Assembly: GCF_015845845.1 (NCBI RefSeq)
Contig: NZ_LDIG01000260.1
Span: forward strand, 1 to 33,031
Direction of reading: 5' to 3'
From: Paenibacillus dendritiformis
GTDB lineage: Bacteria; Bacillota; Bacilli; Paenibacillales; Paenibacillaceae
DNA length: 33,031 nucleotides
This document shows, in pieces, positions 1 to 7,333 of the stretch. Numbering within the stretch: the stretch's first letter is position 1; every line of letters begins with the position of its first letter. Position numbers and translations under genes: made by a program. The notes beneath the pieces are model-generated. The model was not told the origin of the DNA, did no database searches, and saw only the letters and a program-made list of their open reading frames with translations.

Positions 1-1193
1 TCTTTTGGCCGCCAGTCTCAATGATCATGTCCGCAAGGTCCTCGCCGAAACGACGGAACAAAACGGTGGCATCCTTTTATCCATGGATGGTGTTCAGCCT
101 GAAAAAGGCAACGAAACCCTCTATGTGCTGCGCGAAGTATTTAGTGGGACCGTGCTTGCCGCAAAGAACATGAAGAGTGGCAAAGCGGCGGAATTGCAAA
201 CTCTTATCGAGCCTGTGATTGAACTCGGCTTTCCTATTGTCGGAATTGTCGGTGACGGTCAGCATTCGATTCGTCTGGCCTTCGAAGCTCTTCTTCCCGA
301 CGTGCCGTACCAGTATTGTCAGTATCATGATTTGAAGGATATTGCCAAACCGATTGTTGATGCAGACCGAAAACTCAAGACAGAATTGAAGAAAAGCATG
401 CGCGGGATTCGAGAGGTTGAACGTAAAATCGAGAAAATCGAAAGTCGTGTTAACGAAACCGAGATTTCGACCGCGAGTGAAACCGCAAAGGAGCAAGCTT
501 CAACCGAAATGGCAGAAGCTCAAATCGCTAAAAAATACATTGCAGCTGTTCGTGCCTTGTTGTTAGAGGATGGCGATCCCCCACTCGAGTTGCCCGGTAT
601 GCTGATCTATGAACGTGCGCAAGCTATTCAAGCCTCGTTGGCTCAATGCTTGCGTAAAAAAAGGGGCCTCATTCCTTGAATATATAATTAACATTTTCAG
701 TAAAGTAGATCAAATGTTACCTGTATACGAAACCGTTGCTCGTTGGCGAAAACCGCTGAAACACATTGCCAACATACTGGAACCTAGAATTGATAGAAGC
801 AGAGAAACGGCTCGGTGGGAGATGACCGCACTGCTGGGATGGATGAAACAAACCTACACACAAACCGATGACGTTCCCATAGTGGAGAACATTCTCCGGT
901 ATACAAATGGCTTCTGGAATGGTCTGTTTACTTGTTACGACGAGTACCATCTTCCGAGAACAAACAATGATTTAGAGCGATTTTTTCGACAGACCAAAGC
1001 AAATCATCGTCGTATTACAGGACTTCGAAACTGGAACACCTACATCCAGCGAAATGGAGAGTTGATCGTATTGATTCAGGACGCCCTACGTCAGGAGCAT
1101 ATTGAGAATTGTCTACGCTCCGTCGGTTATTCCACTTACATGAAATATGCGCTTCCGCCGCCTCGCGGTGCGCTCGGGACTCTCACCCGTTAG
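1..1193 (+). pseudogene. Insertion-sequence transposase, 5'-truncated by the window and frameshifted
   Basis: This is a DDE-type transposase read in two frames. The first part (5-679) is open to the left edge, so the N-terminus lies outside the window. It carries likely catalytic acidic residues in 'SMDGVQPEKGNE' and 'VGDGQHSIRLAF', a CxxxH-like 'CQYHDLKD' and a charged, coiled-coil-like insertion. The second part (to 1193) carries the likely last catalytic Glu in 'NNDLERFFRQTKANHRR'. The frames meet at an A7G4 run (656-666). Removing one base gives a continuous protein reading '..QCLRKKGASFLEYIINIF..', so a single-base insertion explains the break. I could not assign the IS family and saw no right-end inverted repeat. 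It is probably inactive, unless transcriptional slippage on the A-run restores the frame or the base is a sequencing error. Confidence 0.75.
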
Positions 1194-1215
1194 TACGATG
1201 CGCTGCCAAGCGCAC

Positions 1216-1240
1216 AAAAGACGGCTTTCGGCCGTCTTTT
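1216..1240. terminator. Bidirectional Rho-independent terminator
   Basis: A 10-bp perfect stem (AAAAGACGGC / GCCGTCTTTT) with a TTTCG loop lies between the convergent transposase and regulator genes. A-runs and T-runs flank both sides, so it can stop transcription from either strand. Confidence 0.85.
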
Positions 1241-1256
1241 TCTGCGAACATTATGT

Positions 1257-1823
1257 TTATTCTGGAGTTCCCGGCTTCGGGATGAAGCGAAAAATCTCGC
1301 CGCTCTCCAGTGCATCTATTAATTGATCCAGCCAGTGGTAATACTGCTCCGCTTCCTGCATCTTGGCAATATCCGCCTGAACGATGCCGCGCAGCGTCTC
1401 GTCCTCGCCATGCGCTGCGAGCAGGTTCTCCAGTTCTCGCTTGGAACGCCGGATGGCGGATAAGTTCACTTCGATGGCCTTGCGCCACTTGATGCCGAAA
1501 TAATCGGCGAAGGTCTGGTACCAGTCCGGCTCCACTTCGTACAAGTCTTTCCGCGTGCCTTTGCCCCATACCTTGTGCACCATCTTCATATCCACCAGCG
1601 TACGGACCCCGGTGCTCATGCTCGTCTTGCTCATTTCCATTTCCTTGCCCATCTCATCCAGCGTCATCGGATGATCGCTGAAAAATAACAAACCGTACAA
1701 ATGGCCTGTGGATTGGGTCATTCCGTATAGGTCCATATTTTGACCGATCGCTTCTATGACACGATTGCGAGCTTTTTCCACCGCCCCTTGTTGTTCCTGC
1801 GTCAACTGCGCGAACGTTGCCAT
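1257..1823 (-). CDS. gbsR: GbsR/OpcR-type MarR-family transcriptional regulator
   Basis: This 188-residue protein has the winged-helix DNA-binding region at about residues 45-105 ('MTLDEMGKEMEMSKTSMSTGVRTLVDMKMVHKVWGKGTRKDLYEVEPDW') and a helical C-terminal half, as in the GbsR family. In Bacillus these regulators sense choline or glycine betaine and repress uptake and synthesis genes. The length fits Bacillus GbsR (about 180 residues). The ATG at 1823 follows an AGGAGG ribosome binding site about 9 nt upstream. The gene is divergent from an opuA-type glycine betaine transporter, which is the natural target; no gbsAB synthesis genes are in the window. The family call is firm. The ligand and the target are inferred from context. 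It ends at the shared terminator 1216-1240. Confidence 0.85.
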   Translation of the reverse strand: MATFAQLTQEQQGAVEKARNRVIEAIGQNMDLYGMTQSTGHLYGLLFFSDHPMTLDEMGKEMEMSKTSMSTGVRTLVDMKMVHKVWGKGTRKDLYEVEPDWYQTFADYFGIKWRKAIEVNLSAIRRSKRELENLLAAHGEDETLRGIVQADIAKMQEAEQYYHWLDQLIDALESGEIFRFIPKPGTPE

Positions 1824-2179
1824 GTGCTAATTCCTCCTGTGCCGAACCTGGCTGCTGCTAGTTATTCGACTCCTTATAAATGATACCGTAGTCATTGATT
1901 ATAGAGGAAGATGAGGTCGACTCGGGACGGCTCGGCAATCCCGCATCTCCTAACGGTACAAGGCGTCATCGAACATTGTATGAGAGATAGATTCAAAAGT
2001 AAAGTACCGGATAGGTCAGCATTCTTTAGGAAAGTTGAGCATATGACAGCATGAGTTTGTACAGTTTTTACTGAACGTAATTTACAAACGGTTTTAAAGG
2101 TTGTTATTGAAAATTTTCAAAGGTTACAATAGAAAGCGTTGGTAAAACGAATTCGGGCAAGACAAGAGAGGTGAAACGA
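1824..2179. promoter_or_regulatory. Divergent regulatory region between gbsR and opuA
   Basis: This intergenic stretch of about 350 bp has no gene. Near the opuA side it holds an inverted repeat GTTTGTA (2055-2061) / TACAAAC (2083-2089) enclosing a small CAGT/ACTG hairpin (2062-2073), then the opuA promoter with its internal palindrome. On the minus strand a TATAAT box (1903-1898) is a possible -10 for gbsR, but I see no good -35. Nothing else is recognisable in 1905-2050. Confidence 0.5.
2101..2130 (+). promoter_or_regulatory. opuA promoter with palindromic operator candidate in the spacer
   Basis: A TTGTTA -35 (2101-2106) and TACAAT -10 (2125-2130) are separated by 18 bp. The spacer contains the perfect 14-bp palindrome TTGAAAATTTTCAA (2107-2120). 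A repressor bound there would block RNA polymerase directly, which suits the adjacent GbsR-type regulator. The operator role is inferred. Confidence 0.6.
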
Positions 2180-3451
2180 TTGTCTATCATTAAAGTCAAC
2201 GGAGTGACCAAAATATTCGGTCCGCAAGCGCAGCGCGCGCTCACTCTGCTGAAGCAAGGGTGGTCCCGGGAACGGCTCGCCACAGAAAAACAAGCGACTG
2301 TTGCCGTCAATCAGGTCTCTTTCTCCGTCGAGCCAGGCGAAATCTTTGTTATCATGGGCCTCTCCGGCAGCGGGAAGTCCACGCTGGTGCGAATGCTCAA
2401 TCGTCTAATCGAGCCGACGGACGGAGATATCTGGTTGAAAGATCGGAACATCTCCAAGTTGAACGAGTCGGAGCTGCGGGAAGTTCGCCGCAAGACGATT
2501 GGCATGGTATTCCAGAAGTTCGCGCTCTTCCCTCATCGGACCGTCCTCGATAATGCCGCATATGGCCTCGAAATTCAAGGAATGGCGAAGGAAGAACGCT
2601 ACCGCAAAGCGCGGGAAGCTCTCGGATTGGTCGGACTCGAAAGCTGGGAGCAGAAATATCCCGACGAATTGAGCGGCGGCATGCAGCAGCGGGTCGGACT
2701 GGCCAGAGCGCTGGCCAACGATCCGGATGTTCTCCTGATGGATGAAGCATTCAGTGCGCTCGATCCGCTTATCCGGCGGGATATGCAGGACGAACTCCTC
2801 GAGCTGCAGCAAAAAATGCATAAAACAATCATTTTTATTACCCATGATTTGGACGAAGCTCTCCGCATCGGAGATCGAATCGCGTTATTAAAAGACGGGA
2901 AGCTGATCCAGATCGGCACCCCGGAACAAATGCTGATGGATCCGGCAGACGAATACGTGGAGCGATTCGTTGAAGGAGTGGACTTATCGAAGGTGCTGAC
3001 CGCAGCGCACATCATGCGTCGGCCCGAGACGGTATCCCTTGACCGGGGACCTCGCGTCGCCCTGCAGCTTATGCGGGATATCGGCATCTCAACCCTGTTC
3101 GTCGTGGGCAAAGATAAGTCACTTCAAGGGGTCGTTACAGCCGAGCAGGCCAGTGAGGCGGCACGCGGCGGCAAGTCATTGCAGGAAGTCATGTTCACCG
3201 ACGTCCCTACCGTATCGCCGGATGTGCTGCTGAACGATTTGTTCGCGTTGTCGGGCGAAGCCAAGCTTCCAATCGCAGTCGTCCAGCCAGACGGCAGGCT
3301 GATGGGCGCGATTGTGCGCGGAGCGGTTCTCGGCGCGCTGGCCGGCAATGTTCCGAATGGAACGAATGGAACAAACGAAGCGACTGGAGCGGATGCAGCC
3401 GCAACAGACACGGAAGGGATGGTGATGTCGCATGCGACTGCCGATAGGTAA
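2180..3451 (+). CDS. opuAA: Glycine betaine ABC transporter ATP-binding protein OpuAA
   Basis: This ATPase drives glycine betaine/proline betaine import. It has Walker A 'GLSGSGKST', the Q-loop segment 'GMVFQKFALFPHRTV', signature 'LSGGMQQRVGLARAL', Walker B 'VLLMDEAFSALDP' and switch 'ITHD'. Two CBS domains follow in the C-terminal third (from 'AAHIMRRPETVSL' on); in OpuA systems these sense ionic strength. I prefer the TTG at 2180 (MSIIKVNGVTKIFG) because GAGAGGTGA lies 5-6 nt ahead of it. A GTG at 2171 in the same frame would add three residues but has no properly spaced site. The length, about 423 residues, matches Bacillus OpuAA (418). A variable Thr/Asn/Ala-rich tail ('NGTNGTNEATGADAAATDTEG') precedes the stop, and the gene overlaps the permease gene by 20 bp. 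Confidence 0.92.
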   Translation: MSIIKVNGVTKIFGPQAQRALTLLKQGWSRERLATEKQATVAVNQVSFSVEPGEIFVIMGLSGSGKSTLVRMLNRLIEPTDGDIWLKDRNISKLNESELREVRRKTIGMVFQKFALFPHRTVLDNAAYGLEIQGMAKEERYRKAREALGLVGLESWEQKYPDELSGGMQQRVGLARALANDPDVLLMDEAFSALDPLIRRDMQDELLELQQKMHKTIIFITHDLDEALRIGDRIALLKDGKLIQIGTPEQMLMDPADEYVERFVEGVDLSKVLTAAHIMRRPETVSLDRGPRVALQLMRDIGISTLFVVGKDKSLQGVVTAEQASEAARGGKSLQEVMFTDVPTVSPDVLLNDLFALSGEAKLPIAVVQPDGRLMGAIVRGAVLGALAGNVPNGTNGTNEATGADAAATDTEGMVMSHATADR

Positions 3452-4271
3452 TTGGGTCGAAGAGGGAGTGAACTGGCTCGGAACGAACGCCGACGGATTT
3501 TTCCAATTTCTATCCAAATTAATTGAACGCAGCGTCGAAAGCATCACCGATCTGCTTACCTGGCCGTCTGCTTACATTTTAATTGCAATCTTTACCGTGC
3601 TCGCCTTTCTGATCGGACGTTGGTCCCTATCCTTACTGACCTTGATCGGACTGTTCATCATCGAAGCGCTCGGCTATTGGGAGCCGACGATGAGCACGCT
3701 GGCTCTCGTCATCGTATCGACTATATTGTCTATCGTGATCGGCATTCCGCTTGGAATCGCCTGCGGACGTTCGGACAATGTATCCCGAATTGTGCGGCCG
3801 GTGCTTGATTTCATGCAGACGATGCCCGCCTTCGTATATTTGCTTCCGGCCGTATTTCTGTTCGGGCTCGGCATCGTGCCTGGCGTCATTGCATCCGTCA
3901 TCTTTGCCGTGCCGCCGACGATCCGGCTGACCGAGCTCGGCATTCGCCAAGTGCCTGAAGACATGATGGAGGCTGCTTCCGCCTTCGGCTCCACGCCGAC
4001 TCAGACCTTGTGGAAGGTGCAGCTTCCGGTGGCCATGCCGACCTTGATGGCCGGCGTGAACCAGACGATTATGCTGTCGCTGTCCATGGTCGTCATCGCC
4101 TCCATGATCGGCGCCCAAGGGATTGGGGCCGAAGTCTATCGTTCCGTTACTCAGCTGAAAATCGGCCAAGGCTTCGAAGCCGGTCTCGCTGTCGTGCTGC
4201 TGGCCATTATTTTGGACCGGTTCTCTCAGCATAGTTTCAAAAAAAATAAATCCAAAAAACAAGGAGCGTGA
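3432..4271 (+). CDS. opuAB: Glycine betaine ABC transporter permease OpuAB
   Basis: This 279-residue integral membrane protein forms the channel of the OpuA importer. It starts with an amphipathic N-terminal stretch, followed by hydrophobic segments beginning near residue 45. The EAA coupling loop is visible as 'EAASAFGSTPTQTLWKVQLP' (about residues 180-200), the contact site for the ATPase. Residues such as 'MQTMPAFVYLLPAVFLFGLG' are typical of the ProW/OpuAB family. The start overlaps the end of opuAA by 20 bp and is preceded by GGTGA, so the two are translationally coupled. Its length is close to Bacillus OpuAB (282). Confidence 0.93.
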   Translation: MRLPIGNWVEEGVNWLGTNADGFFQFLSKLIERSVESITDLLTWPSAYILIAIFTVLAFLIGRWSLSLLTLIGLFIIEALGYWEPTMSTLALVIVSTILSIVIGIPLGIACGRSDNVSRIVRPVLDFMQTMPAFVYLLPAVFLFGLGIVPGVIASVIFAVPPTIRLTELGIRQVPEDMMEAASAFGSTPTQTLWKVQLPVAMPTLMAGVNQTIMLSLSMVVIASMIGAQGIGAEVYRSVTQLKIGQGFEAGLAVVLLAIILDRFSQHSFKKNKSKKQGA

Positions 4272-4276
4272 TGTGC

Positions 4277-5212
4277 ATGAAGCATAATCGAACGAGACGT
4301 TGGATGTTGTTGGGACTTATCGCGATGATCGGGTGGACGCTGGCAGGCTGTTCCGGTTCATCCAGCCCATCTGAAGGAGCGGACGGCAATGGTTCTTCTA
4401 CCGGCGATAATCAAACGGCAAGCGTAGGCGAGTCCGTCGATTACAAAATCGTCGGCATCGACGCCGGTGCGGGGATTATGCAGTCAACCGAAAAAGCGCT
4501 CCAGGAATACGGCCTCGACAAATGGAAGCTCGTTGAGGGATCCGGCGCCGCTATGACCGCTGCCTTGGACAAAGCGATCAAGAAGCAGGAGCCGATTATT
4601 ATTACGGGCTGGACGCCGCATTGGAAATTCGCCAAATACGATCTGAAATATTTGGAGGATCCGAAAGGGGTCTACGGCGGAGATGAGCAGATCCATACGA
4701 TCGCCCGGAAAGGCTTGAAGGAAGACGATCCGAACGCGCATAAGGTGCTTGATCAGTTCGAATGGACGGCAGACGACATGGCGCAGGTCATGGTTGCCGT
4801 TCACGACGGCAAGAACCCGGAAGAAGCCGCCAAAGAATGGGTCGACGCGAATGCGGACAAAGTTGACAAGTGGATCGAAGGCGCACAGCCTGCAGACGGC
4901 AAAAAGCTGAAGCTCGGCTATGTGGCCTGGGATTCGGAGATTGCCAGCACGAACGTCATCGCATATGTGCTGCAGGAGAAGCTCGGTTACAAAGTCGATC
5001 TGCTCCAGGTCGAAGCCGGTCCGATGTGGACGGGCGTCGCCAATGGGGATGTCGATGCGATTGTAGCTGCTTGGCTGCCAACGACGCACAAAGACTATTA
5101 TGACAAATTCAAGGATCAAATCGACGATCTCGGTCCGAACCTGGACGGCACCAAAATCGGTCTCGTTGTCCCGGCTTATATGGACATTACCTCTATCGAA
5201 GATCTGAAATAA
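4277..5212 (+). CDS. opuAC: Glycine betaine-binding lipoprotein OpuAC
   Basis: This is the extracellular, lipid-anchored substrate-binding subunit. A signal peptide ends in the lipobox LAGC, followed by a Ser/Gly-rich linker. The mature part contains the aromatic-cage motifs known from Bacillus OpuAC: 'ITGWTPHWKF', 'VAWDSEIASTNV', 'VEAGPMWTG' and 'AAWLPTTHKDY'. It ends at 'SIEDLK', just where the Bacillus protein ends, so it is full length. Start codons at 4268 (GTG), 4271 and 4277 (ATG) are in frame behind AAGGAG (4261-4266). I chose 4277 because it gives a normal lipoprotein N-terminus (MKHNRTRRW) and 10-nt spacing, but 4271 is possible. The gene overlaps or abuts the opuAB stop and closes the operon. 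Confidence 0.93.
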   Translation: MKHNRTRRWMLLGLIAMIGWTLAGCSGSSSPSEGADGNGSSTGDNQTASVGESVDYKIVGIDAGAGIMQSTEKALQEYGLDKWKLVEGSGAAMTAALDKAIKKQEPIIITGWTPHWKFAKYDLKYLEDPKGVYGGDEQIHTIARKGLKEDDPNAHKVLDQFEWTADDMAQVMVAVHDGKNPEEAAKEWVDANADKVDKWIEGAQPADGKKLKLGYVAWDSEIASTNVIAYVLQEKLGYKVDLLQVEAGPMWTGVANGDVDAIVAAWLPTTHKDYYDKFKDQIDDLGPNLDGTKIGLVVPAYMDITSIEDLK

Positions 5213-5217
5213 GAAGA

Positions 5218-5239
5218 GGGGCCCGCTTGGGCCCCTTTT
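5218..5239 (+). terminator. Terminator of the opuA operon
   Basis: A perfect 7-bp GC stem GGGGCCC / GGGCCCC with a GCTT loop is followed by TTTT, 5 nt after the opuAC stop. Confidence 0.9.
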
Positions 5240-5325
5240 GGCTTGCCTGTTCCGCCAACGATGCATGCGTGCCTATTCCGTCAACGTGCGGGGTGCAGGG
5301 CGTGACGCTCGCTCCCCTGACGGCC

Positions 5326-5982
5326 TCAGCCGTGCAAAGTCCCGGCGCTGCTGCCCCGCTCCTCCTCTACATCCGCGTGAAGGATGACGGTGCGCAGCGC
5401 TTCCACGATAGACTCCAGCGACATGCTCGGCTTGCCGGGATAAGCGGCCGCCTGTTGTGGCAAGAATGGGATATGGATGAATCCCGCCGGGATACGCTCC
5501 GCTTCCTGGCGGCCGGCCAGCTCATGCATTAGCGTATAGAAAATGGCGTTGCAGACAAACGTCCCGGCCGTATACGACACCGAGCAGGGGATGCCCGCTT
5601 CCAGCACGGCGCGCCGCAGCGCCTTCACCGGCAGCGTCGTCCAATAGGCGGCAGGGCCTCCCCGCACAACCTCATCATCCGTCGGCTGATCGCCGTCATT
5701 GTCCGCAATCCGGGCGTCCGCCAGGTTGATCGCCACGCGCTCCAGGGTGATGTCCGGGCGTCCGCCGGCCTGTCCGACACAGATGACGGCCGCGGGATTG
5801 CAGCGGGTCATCGCTTTGCGCAGCGTCGCCCCGGCCCGGGCGAATGAAGTCGGGAGCTGCGCCGCCTGCACCCGATACCGTCCCAGCGCCGCGCCGTCGA
5901 GCGCGCGCACCGCCTCCCAGGACGGATTGATCGACTCGCCTCCGAACGGATCGAAGCCGGTCAGCAATAATGTGTTGCTCAT
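5326..5982 (-). CDS. pcp: Pyroglutamyl-peptidase I
   Basis: This cytosolic cysteine peptidase removes N-terminal pyroglutamate from peptides. The 218-residue chain starts 'MSNTLLLTGFDPFGGESINPSWEAV', the family hallmark. The catalytic triad is visible as Glu81 ('DITLERVAIN'), Cys144 ('YTAGTFVCNAIFY') and His170 ('AGFIHIPFLP'), close to the usual positions 81/144/168. I use the ATG at 5982 because a doubled GGAGG site lies just upstream. A GTG at 5991 is in frame but would overlap that site. It stands alone, convergent with opuA. Confidence 0.95.
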   Translation of the reverse strand: MSNTLLLTGFDPFGGESINPSWEAVRALDGAALGRYRVQAAQLPTSFARAGATLRKAMTRCNPAAVICVGQAGGRPDITLERVAINLADARIADNDGDQPTDDEVVRGGPAAYWTTLPVKALRRAVLEAGIPCSVSYTAGTFVCNAIFYTLMHELAGRQEAERIPAGFIHIPFLPQQAAAYPGKPSMSLESIVEALRTVILHADVEEERGSSAGTLHG

Positions 5983-6057
5983 AACCTCCACCTCCGATGG
6001 CTTGTTTCATTTTCAAGTCTGGTTAAATATGCTATCCTTGTGCTGTCTGAAAGAGGT

Positions 6058-6224
6058 TGTTCAAAAAGTCCGCTTTTGATCTCGAAGCGAGCTGGAAGCA
6101 ATCCGGCACCGAATCTTGCATTCACTCTCGAAGTTCTCTGCTCATGTAGTCTTGCCTACATTGCGCTGCTCCTTCTTTGAGTTCTAGCAACCTTCTCGGT
6201 GCTGAAAACCGGCCTTTTTGAACA
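6058..6224. repeat. MITE-like element with 20-bp terminal inverted repeats
   Basis: The ends TGTTCAAAAAGTCCGCTTTT (6058-6077) and the complement of 6205-6224 match at 18 of 20 positions. The 167-bp body has nested inverted repeats: GCACCGA near 6106 with TCGGTGC near 6195, and ATGTAG/CTACAT near 6145-6160. It could fold into a long cruciform, and it encodes nothing. I recall similar sequences scattered in Paenibacillus genomes but cannot verify that here. Its right end lies only 7 nt before the ribosome binding site of the next gene. Confidence 0.7.
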
Positions 6225-6249
6225 CGAACTGAAAGGAGCTGTGATTCGA

Positions 6250-6702
6250 ATGACGCAATTAGATATTTCTTCGCTTATTTTATTGGGGCTGGCCGGATTG
6301 GGCATCATCAGCGGCAACTCGACCGTCACGATCGCGATGGTGATCCTGCTGCTGCTGCGCGTCACCCATTTGCAGAGCCTGTTCCCCTGGATAGAGAAAT
6401 ACGGCCTCACGATCGGGATTATCATACTTACCGTCGGGGTTATGTCCCCGATCGCCAGCGGCTCCATGTCGATCGAGACGATTTTGCAATCGTTCCTGCA
6501 TTGGAAGTCGCTCCTGGCCGTCGCGGTCGGGATGCTGGTGGCCTACCTGGGCGGCCGGGGCGCTCATCTGATGACGCAATCGCCGACCGTCGTCGCCGGA
6601 TTGCTCATCGGGACCGTGCTCGGCGTCGCGCTGTTCCGCGGCGTTCCGGTCGGGCCGCTGATCGCGGCGGGCATCTTGTCGCTGCTGCTCGGCCGATCTT
6701 GA
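6250..6702 (+). CDS. DUF441 family membrane protein
   Basis: The protein starts '[38 protein letters not shown]' and has about four hydrophobic segments in 150 residues, the usual size and pattern of the DUF441 (YtwI/YeaL) family. The function is unknown for the whole family. The ATG at 6250 is 11 nt from AAAGGAG (6232-6238), and a GTG at 6241 is in frame but too close. The MITE-like repeat ends just upstream, so any promoter must lie inside or beyond that repeat. No clear terminator follows. Confidence 0.85.
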   Translation: MTQLDISSLILLGLAGLGIISGNSTVTIAMVILLLLRVTHLQSLFPWIEKYGLTIGIIILTVGVMSPIASGSMSIETILQSFLHWKSLLAVAVGMLVAYLGGRGAHLMTQSPTVVAGLLIGTVLGVALFRGVPVGPLIAAGILSLLLGRS

Positions 6703-6915
6703 ATAGGCCCGGGCGGCCCATCCCCCGTTGCCGGATGGCCGTTCGGCCGCTTCGGCCCATTGTCGCCGGAAGCGTCTGCTCATTCTAAGCCGAATGAGAT
6801 AACGTCCGCCTGCTTCGCCACCATCCATCATACGACGAAGCGGACGATCCGGCAATGGCGAGAGCTCCGGGACGTACGCGAACACCGGGCACGGCGGTTC
6901 ATTTCAAAAAAATGG
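6703..6915. other. Intergenic region with a bulged inverted repeat, no gene seen
   Basis: This GC-rich spacer between the DUF441 gene and the bmrCD promoter has no ORF with a ribosome binding site. It holds an imperfect inverted repeat of CGTCCGC..TTCG (about 6804-6818) with CGAAGCGGACG (about 6836-6846), which is not followed by a T-run. Confidence 0.4.
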
Positions 6916-6945
6916 TTGACAATGCCGGAAGCTCGATGCTAGAAT
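6916..6945 (+). promoter_or_regulatory. Sigma-A promoter of the bmrCD leader
   Basis: A consensus TTGACA (6916-6921) and TAGAAT (6940-6945) are 18 bp apart, in the correct orientation for the leader peptide and the two ABC genes. It lies almost 400 nt before the first ABC start codon, implying a long regulatory leader. Confidence 0.85.
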
Positions 6946-7015
6946 CAACAAACAGATACGGCAGCGCGGTGATGCGCAGCCTATCCATACTACTTCAGAA
7001 AGGCAGGTAAATCCA

Positions 7016-7114
7016 ATGCGTAATGCAATTATTATGGCATATGCGGCGCTTGCGGCGCGGCCTCGAACTACATATCGCAGGAGCCCTGCCGGAAGCTGCG
7101 TTCCTCCTCGTTGA
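7016..7114 (+). CDS. Leader peptide of the bmrCD attenuator (32 residues)
   Basis: A short ORF reads M-R-N-A-I-I-M-A-Y-A-A-L-A-A-R-P and continues with an Arg/Pro-rich tail to TGA at 7112. An AGGCAGG site sits 8 nt before the ATG. It lies between the promoter at 6916 and an intrinsic terminator at 7266, the position held by the bmrB leader ORF in Bacillus. Its sequence contains CATATCGC (7071-7078), which is complementary to part of the terminator's 3' arm and repeated at 7244-7251, and GGCATAT (7036-7042), complementary to the end of that arm. The role as a ribosome-stalling sensor is inferred from this layout and from the known Bacillus system. Confidence 0.6.
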   Translation: MRNAIIMAYAALAARPRTTYRRSPAGSCVPPR

Positions 7115-7265
7115 GGAGAAGTGCGCAATTCTGAAGCGGGAAGCGCGGCGAAGTGAGCGAATCACTCGCTGTCCCCTCGAACTTGCCGATAGATGCGCAA
7201 GCCGATTCCGCTTCCCCGTCATGCGGGCGCCACATCGCTCGTACATATCGCCTTACGCAACCTGA

Positions 7266-7298
7266 GGTATATCGTTCACGAACGATATGCCTTTTTTT
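7266..7298 (+). terminator. Attenuator terminator upstream of bmrC
   Basis: An 11-bp stem (GGTATATCGTT with AACGATATGCC, one G-U pair) with a CACG loop is followed by seven Ts (7292-7298). It lies 35 nt before the bmrC start and downstream of the leader peptide, so it must be read through for expression. CATATCG at 7244-7250 pairs perfectly with CGATATG at 7283-7289 of the 3' arm, giving a mutually exclusive antiterminator. Confidence 0.8.
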
Positions 7299-7333
7299 GT
7301 TTTTCCCATTCTGCCAAAAGACAAGGAAGTGAC

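Noticed and set aside
656-667. Programmed -1 frameshift at A AAA AAG in the transposase
   Set aside because: The -1 frame reaches a stop within about ten codons; the productive frame needs the loss of one base (+1 reading), so the classic -1 mechanism does not fit.
7023-7265. 80-residue ORF in the bmrCD leader
   Set aside because: Its ATG lacks a ribosome binding site and overlaps the better-supported leader peptide in another frame.
7193-7333. In-frame N-terminal extension of BmrC
   Set aside because: It runs through the attenuator terminator and has no ribosome binding site, whereas 7334 has a good one and matches the family N-terminus.
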